The notes: generated by a model not told the origin, from the sequence alone. 57,638 nucleotides of DNA from JAIYDJ01 sp031400505 (GCA_031400505.1 JANNPZ010000060.1:1-57638); one strand, 5' to 3'; shown: positions 26,791-35,655, counted from the first letter of the stretch. Numbers and translations are program-made.

Positions 26791-27310
26791 CGTCAGTTCC
26801 TTTTGCTGTTCAACCTAAAACGTCGGACGCTCTCGATTATTCCGACCGTCGCCGCGCTGGCAGAAATGTTTGGCGCGCCAACTATGACGTGCCGATGATG
26901 TTTGCGTCAACATCTGCAAACTTCACTTTTTCCGATCTGCGCCGGTGCGATTTGCGGTGAAATCAAGGCCAGGGCCATAGCCGATCACCGGGGGTGCCGA
27001 CTGCGCCGTGCCCTTCGCGGACCCCTATGAAAGAGCCGGACGAACAGACCAGGAGGCTTTGTCGTTTCGGCCTTTGTGCTTGAGACATCGCATCCTGCTT
27101 GTTCCACCTGGGCCCCCTGATCAGACCTGCCTGCCGGATCATCGGTCAGACTGGCCCTTGCTTTGCGTCCGGAAAACCCTGGCAGTTTGTTTCCATAAGC
27201 CAGACGATCCCCAAGAATTCCCCGGATCGGACGCAGACCCGCCGCTATCCTGCCTGATTTCTGGATCAATACAGGCCATCAACTGCTGCCTGCACGCCTT
27301 GGGGAAGACA
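26791..27310. other. 520-bp divergent spacer with no supported gene
   Basis: Both the CAP-domain gene and the LysR gene read away from this interval. An open frame runs in phase into the LysR gene from 27008, but the extra ~100 residues are Pro/Arg/His-rich with no family pattern, and the LysR domain begins exactly at 27311. I see no RNA or repeat here. Confidence 0.55.
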
Positions 27311-28216
27311 ATGGATCGACTGACAGAAATGGAAGCCTTCGCCACGGTAGTGGACCAGGGCGGCTTCACCGATGCGGCCAAGAAGATGGGTATTTCGAAA
27401 TCTGCCGTTTCGAAACACGTCTCGGCCTTGGAAGCCCGCCTTGGCGCGCGGCTGCTCAACCGCACGACGCGCCGGGTCAGCCCGACGGAGATCGGCCTTG
27501 CCTATTACGACCGGGCACGGCGTGTGCTGAACGACGCGGGCGAGGCGGATGCTCTGGTGACATCCATGCAGTCCGCCCCCTCGGGCCTGTTGCGCATCAG
27601 CGTGGCGACCGATTTCGGGGTCAATCTGCTGTCACCGATTCTAGGCGATTTTCTGCTGGAATACCCCGACATCACGGTGAACATGGTGCTGAACAACCGC
27701 TATGTCGAGTTGATCAGCGAAGGCTTCGACATGGCGATCCGGGTCGGCGATCTGGAAGATAGCTCGCTCCGCGCCCGCAAGTTGACCGACACCGCCAAAC
27801 GGATGATCGGGTCACCCAGCTATTTCCAACGCTTCGGCCGCCCTTTGAAGGTCGATGATCTGAACGAACACAAGTTGTTGCACTATTCCAATCAGGCCAA
27901 CGGCAACGTCTGGAAGATCACCGCACCATCAGGTGAAAAACGGCAAATCCGCACGGCGGGCTGGTTGACGGTGAACGACGGACAATCCTTGCTCAACGCT
28001 GCGATCTCGGGTCTTGGCATCGCCTATCTGCCGTCGTTCCTTTATGCCGACGCGATGAAGCAAGGCTTGGTCGAAGAGGCGATACCCGGTCTTCCGGTAG
28101 AGGTTCAGGGCATCTATGCCGTCTATCCGCCAGGCCGTTTCACCCAGCCCAAAGTCCGTGCATTCATCGATTTTCTGGCACGGCGCTATCTGGACAAAGG
28201 CCCTGATCTTTGGTGA
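27311..28216 (+). CDS. LysR-family transcriptional regulator
   Basis: 301 residues, normal length. The N-terminal helix-turn-helix is AFATVVDQGGFTDAAKKMGI followed by SKSAVSKHVSALEARLGARL. The substrate-binding domain follows (GLLRISVATDFGVNLLSPIL, FDMAIRVGDLEDSSLRARKL), as in the DmlR/CrgA-like subgroup. It is separated from the convergent CaiB gene by 45 bp, so its target is not obvious; autoregulation or control of the divergent CAP gene is possible. Confidence 0.92.
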   Translation: MDRLTEMEAFATVVDQGGFTDAAKKMGISKSAVSKHVSALEARLGARLLNRTTRRVSPTEIGLAYYDRARRVLNDAGEADALVTSMQSAPSGLLRISVATDFGVNLLSPILGDFLLEYPDITVNMVLNNRYVELISEGFDMAIRVGDLEDSSLRARKLTDTAKRMIGSPSYFQRFGRPLKVDDLNEHKLLHYSNQANGNVWKITAPSGEKRQIRTAGWLTVNDGQSLLNAAISGLGIAYLPSFLYADAMKQGLVEEAIPGLPVEVQGIYAVYPPGRFTQPKVRAFIDFLARRYLDKGPDLW

Positions 28217-28261
28217 CAGCCGCAGTCGGCTAACAACGGGGCGCACCTGTTGCATCGGGGC

Positions 28262-29383
28262 CTAGACGTCGCCCTGATGTTCGCCCAAGGTGGGTGCGGG
28301 CCGATCCAGCGCCAGATTTGCGCCTGAAAACCGAAAGGGCGACCGAACACCGGGCATGCCACCCGGTTCGATCTGCATCTGTCGCGCTTTCACCTGCGGA
28401 TCGGCGAAAACCGCGGCAAGATCGTTGATCGGGCCTGCGGGCACGCCCGCCGATTCACAAGCGGCCAGCAGATCAAGCTTGTGCCATGTTTTCGTGGCCT
28501 TTGTCAGCGCCTCGGTCAGCGCGGCACGATTGACAACACGGTCGGCGTTGGTGGCAAATTCTGGCGCTGTGCCAAAGGCATCCATCCCCAACATCGCGCA
28601 CAGCTTGCGAAATTGCCCGTCGTTGCCGACAGCAAGAATGATCCAGCCATCTGCACAGTCAAACACCGCATAGGGCGCAAGGTTGGGATGCGCGTTGCCC
28701 ATCTGCCGTGGTGAAATCCCGGTGGCCAGATAGTTCATCGCCTGATTGGCCATGGTGCCCGCAGCCACATCCAGCAAGGCCATGTCGATGTGCTGGCCAG
28801 TTCCGCTGCGTCCGCGCTGCACCAACGCCGCCAGAATCGCTGTCGCGGCATAGACCCCGGTAAAGATGTCGGTCACTGCCACGCCCACCTTTTGCGGCTG
28901 GCCATCCTGCGGGCCTGTGACGCTCATCAACCCTGCCATGCCCTGAATGATGAAGTCATACCCCGCCCGCTGCGCATAAGGCCCGGTCTGCCCGAACCCC
29001 GTGATCGAACAATAGATCAGCCTGGGGTTGATCTTTTGCAGCGACGGCCAGTCGAGCCCGTATTTCGCAAGACCACCGACCTTGAAATTCTCGATCAGCA
29101 CATCGGCATCTGCCACCAGACGGCGCACCAGTTCCTGCCCTTCGGGGGTCGCGAAATCGGCCACGACCGATCGTTTGCCGCGGTTGGTCGCGTGGAAGTA
29201 GGCCGCCTGTCGCTCTCCATTCCGCTCGAGGAAAGGCGGCCCCCAACGGCGGGTATCGTCACCCTCGGGCGCTTCGACCTTGACGACGTCCGCACCCAGA
29301 TCGGCCAAGGTCTGCCCCGCCCAAGGTCCGGCCAGAATTCGGGCAAGCTCGACAACCCTGATGCCGTCCAGCGGGGTCGTCAC
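28262..29383 (-). CDS. CaiB/BaiF family CoA-transferase
   Basis: 373 residues starting at a GTG. The family III CoA-transferase pattern is GIRVVELARILAGPWAGQTL, ADLGADVVKVEAPEGDDTRR and DVLIENFKVGGLAKYGLDW, in which the nucleophilic Asp lies in the ADVLIENF region family-wide. It moves CoA between carboxylic acids without a ping-pong covalent acid intermediate of class I type. It starts 3 bp after the dsbA stop, so it is transcribed with dsbA and dciA. Substrate unknown. Confidence 0.9.
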   Translation of the reverse strand: MTTPLDGIRVVELARILAGPWAGQTLADLGADVVKVEAPEGDDTRRWGPPFLERNGERQAAYFHATNRGKRSVVADFATPEGQELVRRLVADADVLIENFKVGGLAKYGLDWPSLQKINPRLIYCSITGFGQTGPYAQRAGYDFIIQGMAGLMSVTGPQDGQPQKVGVAVTDIFTGVYAATAILAALVQRGRSGTGQHIDMALLDVAAGTMANQAMNYLATGISPRQMGNAHPNLAPYAVFDCADGWIILAVGNDGQFRKLCAMLGMDAFGTAPEFATNADRVVNRAALTEALTKATKTWHKLDLLAACESAGVPAGPINDLAAVFADPQVKARQMQIEPGGMPGVRSPFRFSGANLALDRPAPTLGEHQGDV

Positions 29384-29386
29384 CGC

Positions 29387-30007
29387 CTATTTCGCCAGTT
29401 CGGCGTCAAGGATGGCTTTCAACGCGTCGTAGGACATGTTCGGATGTTTGGTGCCATTGATGATCAGTGTAGGCGTGCCTTCGATCCCATCTGCTTTGAA
29501 GTTGGTCTCAAAATGGGCGACCATTGCTTCGGCAAGCGCGGCGTCCTTCATGCACACGTCCAATGTTGCATCATCCATGCCGGCAGTGCGGCCGATCTTT
29601 TTCAGATTTTCCACCACCACCGCCGGATCATCCGACGCGGCCCAGTCGCGCTGCGTCGAGAACAGGATGTCGGTGATCCCGAAATACCGTGGCGCCCCCC
29701 CGCAACGTGCCATCATCGCGGCCCAAAGACCGTACCGGTCAAAATACACTTCGCGGAATTCGAACCGTGCCAATCCGGCGTCGATGTAGTCGGCCTTCAG
29801 CGCCTTGAAGACATTGGCGTGAAAATCCGCGCAATGCGGGCAGGTAAAAGACGCGTATTCGATGATCTGCACCTTTGCATCGGCAGGCCCAATCGCAAAA
29901 TCGACGACGCCATTGGCAGGGGCTTCCTGCGCCGCAGCCAGCCAGGGGGCTGCGACCGCAGCAAGGGTCAGAGCTGCGGAAATCAGTCCGGATCTGCGCG
30001 TGATCAT
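29387..30007 (-). CDS. DsbA-family thiol:disulfide oxidoreductase
   Basis: 206 residues from ATG 30007. The N-terminus MITRRSGLISAALTLAAVAA is a signal peptide with twin Arg. The thioredoxin motif is Cys56-Pro-His-Cys59 in YASFTCPHCADFH, the cis-Pro loop is EGTPTLIINGTKH, and the helical insert lies between. It oxidises or isomerises disulfides in the periplasm. It follows dciA by a few bases and is tightly linked to the CaiB gene. Confidence 0.9.
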   Translation of the reverse strand: MITRRSGLISAALTLAAVAAPWLAAAQEAPANGVVDFAIGPADAKVQIIEYASFTCPHCADFHANVFKALKADYIDAGLARFEFREVYFDRYGLWAAMMARCGGAPRYFGITDILFSTQRDWAASDDPAVVVENLKKIGRTAGMDDATLDVCMKDAALAEAMVAHFETNFKADGIEGTPTLIINGTKHPNMSYDALKAILDAELAK

Positions 30008-30012
30008 TGTGG

Positions 30013-30558
30013 TCAACCTTTTGTTGTCTTGCGACGATTTATGATGTTCTGCGCCAACGCTTCAAGCGCGTATCGCAGGTCGGCGTCCTGTACCGAGGCG
30101 GCCACAGCGGCGGCTTCGGCAGAAATGGCAAGCGCGTCCGGGGGCGATTTCGGGGCGCCGGTGAACTGCGCCTGACCTTCGGCAAAACCGCTGGCGGCGG
30201 TCTGGGTCAGGGTGATCCGCGACACCGCTGCATAGCCATAGGCGGCATTAACCCGCTCCTTAAGGCGCGGCAGCTCCATCTGCACCACCGGTGCATGGGC
30301 CGCTGCAACCAGAAGCGTCAACGTCGCGCCGAACCCCTCGCGTCCATAGCCGCATTTGACCGGGCGTGTGACACGGGCCAAACTTTCTCCCGCAATTTCG
30401 GGCCAGGCGGTCAACAGGCGCGTCACGGCAAAGCCGCGCGCCTCGCCCACCACTCGAACGGGGTCCTTTACCAACCCGGCGGCGGGTTCAAACCCACGCA
30501 TCCGCCGGATCTGGGTCGGGCCGGGGAAACGCGGCGGGGGGGTGGGGGAACGGGCCAT
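30013..30558 (-). CDS. dciA: DciA-like DUF721 protein
   Basis: 181 residues. The DUF721/DciA core is VTRLLTAWPEIAGESLARVT, then LTLLVAAAHAPVVQMELPRL and KERVNAAYGYAAVSRITL. DciA loads the replicative helicase DnaB in bacteria that lack DnaC. The basic Pro-rich N-terminus is typical. It lies divergent to mutY over 83 bp and upstream of dsbA, an arrangement frequent in Rhodobacterales. Confidence 0.85.
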   Translation of the reverse strand: MARSPTPPPRFPGPTQIRRMRGFEPAAGLVKDPVRVVGEARGFAVTRLLTAWPEIAGESLARVTRPVKCGYGREGFGATLTLLVAAAHAPVVQMELPRLKERVNAAYGYAAVSRITLTQTAASGFAEGQAQFTGAPKSPPDALAISAEAAAVAASVQDADLRYALEALAQNIINRRKTTKG

Positions 30559-30641
30559 CTGGTCCTGCGCTGGATTATTGCTAGCTTACCCGCAGCGGGC
30601 AGGCGGTCGCCAGAGTTTTGCAGCGATGCGGGGAATAAACA

Positions 30642-31712
30642 ATGCGTGACCATGATGCGAGTGATGCGGTCGGCGTGGCCTTGCTGGGTTGGTACGACGA
30701 GCATGCGCGCGTAATGCCATGGCGGGTGTCTCCGTCTGACCGGGCAGCAGGTCAGCGCCCCGACCCTTATCGCGTCTGGCTGTCCGAGGTGATGCTGCAG
30801 CAAACCACCGTCGCCGCCGTGCGCGCCTATTTCCTGCGCTTCACCGACCGTTGGCCAACCATCAAGGACCTCGCCGCAGCCAAGGATGCCGATGTAATGG
30901 CCGAATGGGCGGGCCTTGGTTATTATGCCCGCGCCCGCAATCTGCTGGCTTGCGCACGCGCCGTTGCAAACCAGCACGATGGAAACTTCCCGAAAACGCT
31001 TCACGGCTTGCGTCAACTGCCCGGCATCGGTCCCTATACCGCCGCCGCGATCGCCGCCATCGCTTTCGATCTGCCCGCGACGGTGGTCGATGGCAATGTG
31101 GAGCGGGTGATGGCCCGCCTTGAAGACCATCATGCGCCGTTGCCCGCAGCAAAGCCCGCGCTGACCGCGCTTGCAGCGACCCACACGCCAGCCACCCGCC
31201 CCGGCGACTATGCCCAAGCCGTGATGGACCTTGGTGCCACCATCTGCACCCCGCGCAAGCCCGCGTGCGGCATCTGCCCGCTGTCTGCCGTTTGTGCCGC
31301 CCGCGCTGCGGGCACTGCCGCCCAACTGCCGCGCAAGATGCCAAAACCCGCCAAGCCGACGCGAAACGGCACTGTCTGGGCCGCTTTCAACCCGGATGGC
31401 GCCGTGCTGCTGGAACTGCGCCCGGCGCGCGGGCTGCTCGGTGGCATGCTCGGGCTGCCGGGTGATGGCTGGGACGGCGCAGGCGGTGCGCCGCCGCTGG
31501 AGGCTTTTTGGCAAACCGCAGGTGAGGTCCGTCACACCTTCACCCATTTCCACCTGATCCTGACCGTGCAAACCACACGGACCAAGGCAAAGCCGCAACG
31601 CGGCGCGTTTCAATCCGTGACCAGCACCGATCTGCCGACTGTGATGCGCAAGGCCTATGACCTCGCGGAAGCGGCCATTGCGCGGCATTGCGAACCTCAT
31701 GGCTTTGGGTAG
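30642..31712 (+). CDS. mutY: A/G-specific adenine glycosylase
   Basis: 356 residues. The helix-hairpin-helix reads LRQLPGIGPYTAAAIAAIAF with the catalytic Asp in VVDGNVERVMARL and the DNA-facing VMLQQTTVAAV. The iron-sulfur loop CTPRKPACGICPLSAVC has the four Cys in the family spacing. A C-terminal NUDIX-like domain (TVWAAFNPDGAVLLELRPAR) recognises 8-oxoG. It removes adenine paired with 8-oxoguanine. GGGGA precedes the ATG. Confidence 0.95.
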   Translation: MRDHDASDAVGVALLGWYDEHARVMPWRVSPSDRAAGQRPDPYRVWLSEVMLQQTTVAAVRAYFLRFTDRWPTIKDLAAAKDADVMAEWAGLGYYARARNLLACARAVANQHDGNFPKTLHGLRQLPGIGPYTAAAIAAIAFDLPATVVDGNVERVMARLEDHHAPLPAAKPALTALAATHTPATRPGDYAQAVMDLGATICTPRKPACGICPLSAVCAARAAGTAAQLPRKMPKPAKPTRNGTVWAAFNPDGAVLLELRPARGLLGGMLGLPGDGWDGAGGAPPLEAFWQTAGEVRHTFTHFHLILTVQTTRTKAKPQRGAFQSVTSTDLPTVMRKAYDLAEAAIARHCEPHGFG

Positions 31713-31721
31713 ACTGTTTTC

Positions 31722-32864
31722 ATGAGCGAACGAGCCATCTCAGACCATCTGCCCGACGCGCTGCCGTTCTGGCTTTCCTTGGGGACGATCCCGCTTGCCC
31801 TCATCGCGCTTGGCTTTGGCGGGTGGAGCATTCTTTTGCTGCCGATCTACTCATGGGGGCTGTTTTCGGTGCTGGACGCACTGACTGGCCTGAACCTGCA
31901 GAACGCCGATCCGGCCACGCCAGATGCGGCACTCTACTGGCACCGCCTGATCACGCTGGTCTGGTTTCCGGTGCAGTTCGTGCTGCTTCTTGGGATGATC
32001 TGGTTTGCCACACGCGTCAGCTATCTGGGACTGCTCGAGAAAATCGGGCTGTTCTTCGGCATGGGCGTGGTGTCGGGGACCATCGGCATCAATTACAGCC
32101 ACGAGTTGATGCACCAGAAATCGAAGCTGGAACGCTGGTTGGGCGATCTTTTGCTGGCGTCTGTTCTATACAGCCATTTTCGCAGTGAACATCTGCGGGT
32201 GCACCACCTTTATGTCGCAACGCCCCGCGACCCGGTAACCGCGCGCTACAACGAAAGCTTCCATCGCTTCTTCCCCCGCGTGCTGCGCGAATGCCATCTG
32301 TCGGCCTTTGCCGCCGAAGCTGCGATGCTGGCGCGGAAAAACCTGCCGTGGTGGCACCGCTCTAACCCCTATTGGCGCTATCTTGCCTTGCAATCAGGCA
32401 TGCTGGCGCTGGCGCTGGCCTTGGGTGGTTGGCAGGGGCTGGCACTTTTCATGTTTCAGGCCTTTGTGGCGATCTGGCAGCTGGAACTGGTGAACTATAT
32501 CGAACACTACGGGCTGACCCGCCGCCATCTGGGGGATGGAAAGTATGAATTCGTCCTGCCCCGCCATTCATGGAACGCGGCGCATACCGCGTCAAACTGG
32601 CTGCTGATCAACCTTCAGCGCCATTCAGATCACCACTACAAACCCGACCGCCGCTTTCCCTTGCTGCAAACCTACGGCACCGAAGACGCGCCGCAACTGC
32701 CCTATGGCTATCCGCTGATGACGATTTTCGCGCTGGTGCCGCCGCTGTGGAGGCGGATAATGAACCCGCGCGTCAAGGACTGGCGGCGGCAGAACTATCC
32801 CGACATCACCGACTGGCACGCCTACAACAAGGCGCTGAACCCGGTGCCAAAAGGGGCAGCCTAG
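31722..32864 (+). CDS. alkB: Alkane 1-monooxygenase
   Basis: 380 residues with several membrane helices. All AlkB histidine boxes are visible: HELMHQKS (~residue 127), HLRVHH (~158), LQRHSDHH (~302), and the NYIEHYGL motif that separates AlkB from related desaturases. It hydroxylates medium-chain alkanes at the membrane using a di-iron centre and a rubredoxin electron donor. No rubredoxin or reductase gene is in this window. It starts 9 bp after mutY. Confidence 0.93.
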   Translation: MSERAISDHLPDALPFWLSLGTIPLALIALGFGGWSILLLPIYSWGLFSVLDALTGLNLQNADPATPDAALYWHRLITLVWFPVQFVLLLGMIWFATRVSYLGLLEKIGLFFGMGVVSGTIGINYSHELMHQKSKLERWLGDLLLASVLYSHFRSEHLRVHHLYVATPRDPVTARYNESFHRFFPRVLRECHLSAFAAEAAMLARKNLPWWHRSNPYWRYLALQSGMLALALALGGWQGLALFMFQAFVAIWQLELVNYIEHYGLTRRHLGDGKYEFVLPRHSWNAAHTASNWLLINLQRHSDHHYKPDRRFPLLQTYGTEDAPQLPYGYPLMTIFALVPPLWRRIMNPRVKDWRRQNYPDITDWHAYNKALNPVPKGAA

Positions 32865-32901
32865 CGGTCACATCCCCTGGGCGTCGAAACACGGGAACAT
32901 G

Positions 32902-32934
32902 AAAAAACCCCGCCATGCGCATTGCATGGCGGGG
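32902..32934 (-). terminator. Rho-independent terminator of ccrM
   Basis: An 11-bp perfect stem CCCCGCCATGC / GCATGGCGGGG with a 5-base loop is followed, on the reverse strand, by TTTTTT. It lies ~60 bp after the methyltransferase stop and also separates the convergent alkB transcript. Confidence 0.85.
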
Positions 32935-32995
32935 CAGTCACACCACGGGCAGACCGTGGCGCAGGCATCTTGTCAAAGGATTGGGGCGGATGGGG

Positions 32996-34120
32996 TCAGT
33001 GCGGGCGCCCAGCCAGATCGGCCTCCATCTCGGCGCGAATCTGCTGGCGCAGGATGTCGATCGGAATGCGGTGGCCGTCGCGGGTGTAGTGCCAGTAGGT
33101 CCAGCCGTTACAGCTTGGCGCGCCTTCCAGATGGGCGCCAACCTGATGGATCGACCCGGTGATGCCGTCAGCCGTCAGAGTACCATCCGCCCGCACCCGC
33201 GCTGTCTTGTCACGCAGGCCCACCAACACTTCACCGGGCCGCAGCATGCCGCGTTCAACCACCTGGCCAAAGGGCACGCGCGGCTCGCTGCGTTTGGACC
33301 CGGTGATTTCCAGCGCTGACTGATCGAACCTGCGCACCCGCGCCAGCCGTTCTTCGGCGACCATCCGATACGCGGCCTCGCGTTCGATGCCAATGAAATC
33401 GCGGCCCAGCATCTTGGCCACAGCCCCGGTGGTTCCGGTGCCAAAGAACGGGTCCAGCACCACATCGCCTGGATGGGTCGTGGCCACCAGCACCCGGTGC
33501 AAAAGGCTTTCGGGCTTTTGCGTCGGATGTGCCTTGTCGCCCTGCGCGTCCTTGATCCGTTCGTGCCCGGTACAGATCGGCAGCACCCAGTCCGACCGCA
33601 TCTGCACCCCGTCATTCAGCGCCTTCAGCGCCTCGTAGTTGAAGGTGTATTTGGCATCCTCATCACGGCTGGCCCAGATCAGCGTCTCGTGCGCGTTGGT
33701 CAGGCGTTTGCCCCGGAAGTTGGGCATCGGGTTTGACTTGCGCCACACCACGTCGTTCAGCAGCCAGAACCCCTGATCCTGCAACGCAGTGCCTAGCCGG
33801 AAGATGTTGTGATAAGACCCGATCACCCAGATGGCCCCGTTCGGCTTCAACAGCCGTTTGGCCGCGGCAAGCCAGTCCTTGGTGAATTTGTCATACGCGG
33901 CAAAGCTTGCGAATTGGTCCCAGTGCGCGTCAACCGCGTCGACAAGGCTGTTGTCCGGTCGGTGCAAATCACCCTTCAATTGCAGATTGTACGGCGGATC
34001 GGCAAAGACAAGATCGACGCTGCCTGCAGGCAGGCCGTTCATCACCGCAATGCAGTCGCCACCCAAGATCACGTTGCGGGGCAAGCTGCCGTCCGCGTCG
34101 TTCTTTGCTTTTTCAGCCAT
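32996..34120 (-). CDS. ccrM: CcrM-type adenine methyltransferase (GANTC)
   Basis: 374 residues from ATG 34120, preceded by GAGG. The beta-class order is seen: catalytic Asp-Pro-Pro-Tyr at 41-44 in FADPPYNLQ, then the SAM motif DPFFGTGTTGAVA later. The C-terminal ~100 residues carry the DNA-binding extension typical of CcrM (GAPSCNGWTYWHYT). The KAHPTQKPESLLHRVL segment is conserved. It methylates adenine in GANTC and times the cell cycle in Caulobacter and relatives. Three GANTC sites lie in its own upstream region. Confidence 0.92.
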   Translation of the reverse strand: MAEKAKNDADGSLPRNVILGGDCIAVMNGLPAGSVDLVFADPPYNLQLKGDLHRPDNSLVDAVDAHWDQFASFAAYDKFTKDWLAAAKRLLKPNGAIWVIGSYHNIFRLGTALQDQGFWLLNDVVWRKSNPMPNFRGKRLTNAHETLIWASRDEDAKYTFNYEALKALNDGVQMRSDWVLPICTGHERIKDAQGDKAHPTQKPESLLHRVLVATTHPGDVVLDPFFGTGTTGAVAKMLGRDFIGIEREAAYRMVAEERLARVRRFDQSALEITGSKRSEPRVPFGQVVERGMLRPGEVLVGLRDKTARVRADGTLTADGITGSIHQVGAHLEGAPSCNGWTYWHYTRDGHRIPIDILRQQIRAEMEADLAGRPH

Positions 34121-34172
34121 CTGTCGCCTCGAACCCCACGAGTGTTTGCCACCCATATCTTGGCGATAGGAT

Positions 34173-34210
34173 GAGTCATGGGTGATTCGCCGTCAAATTC
34201 TTTTTGAATC
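34173..34210 (-). promoter_or_regulatory. Cluster of three GANTC sites upstream of ccrM
   Basis: GAGTC (34173-34177), GATTC (34184-34188) and GAATC (34206-34210) lie within 38 bp between rnhB and ccrM, 53-90 bp before the ccrM start. GANTC is the CcrM target, so the gene probably controls its own transcription by methylation state, as in Caulobacter. Confidence 0.6.
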
Positions 34211-34220
34211 AACAGGTTAC

Positions 34221-34844
34221 TTAATTACCTTGATACAAGATGTTGTGGACCGGGCGAAACGTTCGCCTATGCAAGGGGGTTGCCCCAAAATCTAGCAAAG
34301 CCCGCAAGTGGTGCTTTGTCGGATAGCCCGCATTGCTGTCCCAGCCGTAGGCGGGGTATTGTTGCGCCAAATCCACCATGATCGCATCGCGTGCTACTTT
34401 GGCCACAATGCTTGCCGCTGCAATCGACAGGCAGACGGCATCGCCCTTCACGATCCCACGCGCCGCAAACGGCAGCCCTGCTGGCACCCGATTGCCATCG
34501 ATCAGCGCGAAATCGGCACTTGGCAAGCCGGAAATCGCCCTGCGCATAGCCAGTAAGGACGCCTGAAGGATGTTCATCGCGTCGATCTCTTGCACAGTTG
34601 CATGGGCGATGCAGACCGCTGCCGTTGCATGGATTTCGACGGCAATCCGGCTTCGCTGGCGCGCTGACAACACTTTGCTGTCAGCCAACCCGGCCGGAAT
34701 TCGCGCCGGATCAAGTCGCACCGCGGCCGCTGTTACCGGCCCGGCCAAGGGCCCACGCCCGACCTCGTCCACCCCCACGACCCAAAGAGCCCCCTGCGAA
34801 AGAGCCTCGGTTTCTTTGCTGAAATCGGGAGGAATGCGCGCCAT
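34221..34844 (-). CDS. rnhB: Ribonuclease HII
   Basis: 207 residues from ATG 34844. The catalytic acidic residues are in VVGVDEVGRGPLAGPVTAAA, followed by the family motifs ADSKVLSARQR, LIDGNRVP, VKGDAVCLSIAAASIVAKV and YPTKHHLRALLDFG. It cuts RNA in RNA-DNA hybrids and at single ribonucleotides. It lies just upstream of ccrM on the same strand, a conserved pairing in alphaproteobacteria. Confidence 0.94.
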   Translation of the reverse strand: MARIPPDFSKETEALSQGALWVVGVDEVGRGPLAGPVTAAAVRLDPARIPAGLADSKVLSARQRSRIAVEIHATAAVCIAHATVQEIDAMNILQASLLAMRRAISGLPSADFALIDGNRVPAGLPFAARGIVKGDAVCLSIAAASIVAKVARDAIMVDLAQQYPAYGWDSNAGYPTKHHLRALLDFGATPLHRRTFRPVHNILYQGN

Positions 34845-34962
34845 GCTGCGGTGTAGCGCCCCTTGGTCCGCAACAAAAGGGGAAGGGCATGCGTCGGGCG
34901 CGCGCGCAGTCCCCGGGCCGAAGGTCGCACCAACGACGCCGGGGGCTTGGGGTGATCGCGCT

Positions 34963-35508
34963 TCAGTCCGGCCGCTCGCCATGGCTTTGCGCATAGCTGC
35001 CGATCAGATAGCCTGCCCTGCGCAGACACGACTGTCCGTAAACCAAATCCCTGCGGCCATAGGACGTGACCTCACGGGCGCAGGCATTGGGAAGGTCGTA
35101 AAGGCCAGCGCGGCGCAGGCAGCTTTCGGTGTAAAACACGACATCGCGATGATCCCGCGTTTCGACATTGATGGCGCAGGCGGGCGGAATGCGACGGACA
35201 GGCGCAGGATAGGGATCTGGCGCATGCCAGTCCTTGTCTTCATGCACCGTCGGTCTTTCATCGCGATCCTTGTTGCTCTCGGCGATGATCACCCCGATCA
35301 CCGCCAGCGCCGCGAGGGCAGCCAGCAGATCGTCGTCCGATTCTGCACGCACCGGCACCGCCGACGCCAACACCACACTTATCGCCAGCGCGCCCGCCGT
35401 CAGACCTGCAATCTTGCGGCGCAATGGCGTCGGCGCACACCGGGGGGATACCGCCCGCCTGTACAGCGTTTCGGCAAACGTTGGGGATTTCGTCGGAATG
35501 CGTGTCAT
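34963..35508 (-). CDS. Exported protein with two CLRRAG repeats
   Basis: 181 residues. A hydrophobic segment (TAGALAISVVLASAVPVRA) acts as signal peptide or anchor, followed by a second hydrophobic stretch LLAALAALAVIGVII. The C-terminal half contains two tandem repeats of ~28 residues, each starting CA and ending SCLRRAG, with aromatic/charged middles (VVFYTESCLRRAG, LVYGQSCLRRAG). Paired Cys suggest two disulfides in the periplasm. I do not recognise a named family. GGAG precedes the ATG. Confidence 0.7.
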   Translation of the reverse strand: MTRIPTKSPTFAETLYRRAVSPRCAPTPLRRKIAGLTAGALAISVVLASAVPVRAESDDDLLAALAALAVIGVIIAESNKDRDERPTVHEDKDWHAPDPYPAPVRRIPPACAINVETRDHRDVVFYTESCLRRAGLYDLPNACAREVTSYGRRDLVYGQSCLRRAGYLIGSYAQSHGERPD

Positions 35509-35642
35509 CGGAGAACTCCTTTGCGTGACCCAGGGAAGGCCGCCGCGCTATGGCAACCTGGTGACCAAAACTTCGGACCAAGCGCCCCGGCCAAGCAATA
35601 TCGCGGCGGCGCTATCGCATATCAGCCCGCCAAAACCCCTGG

Positions 35643-35655
35643 GATATTGAATATC
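35643..35655. promoter_or_regulatory. Palindrome upstream of the membrane regulator operon
   Basis: GATATTGAATATC is a perfect 6-1-6 inverted repeat, overlapping a second one, ATTGA-ATA-TCAAT. It lies 46 bp upstream of the ATG at 35702, in the divergent spacer between two exported-protein genes. It is a candidate operator, possibly for the winged-helix protein encoded downstream. Confidence 0.45.

Noticed and set aside
27008..27310. N-terminal extension of the LysR protein
   Set aside because: The frame is open, but the extra residues are Pro/Arg/His-rich and the conserved domain begins exactly at ATG 27311.
32996..34120. Restriction-modification system around the methyltransferase
   Set aside because: No endonuclease gene is adjacent; the C-terminal extension and rnhB linkage identify it as the orphan CcrM.
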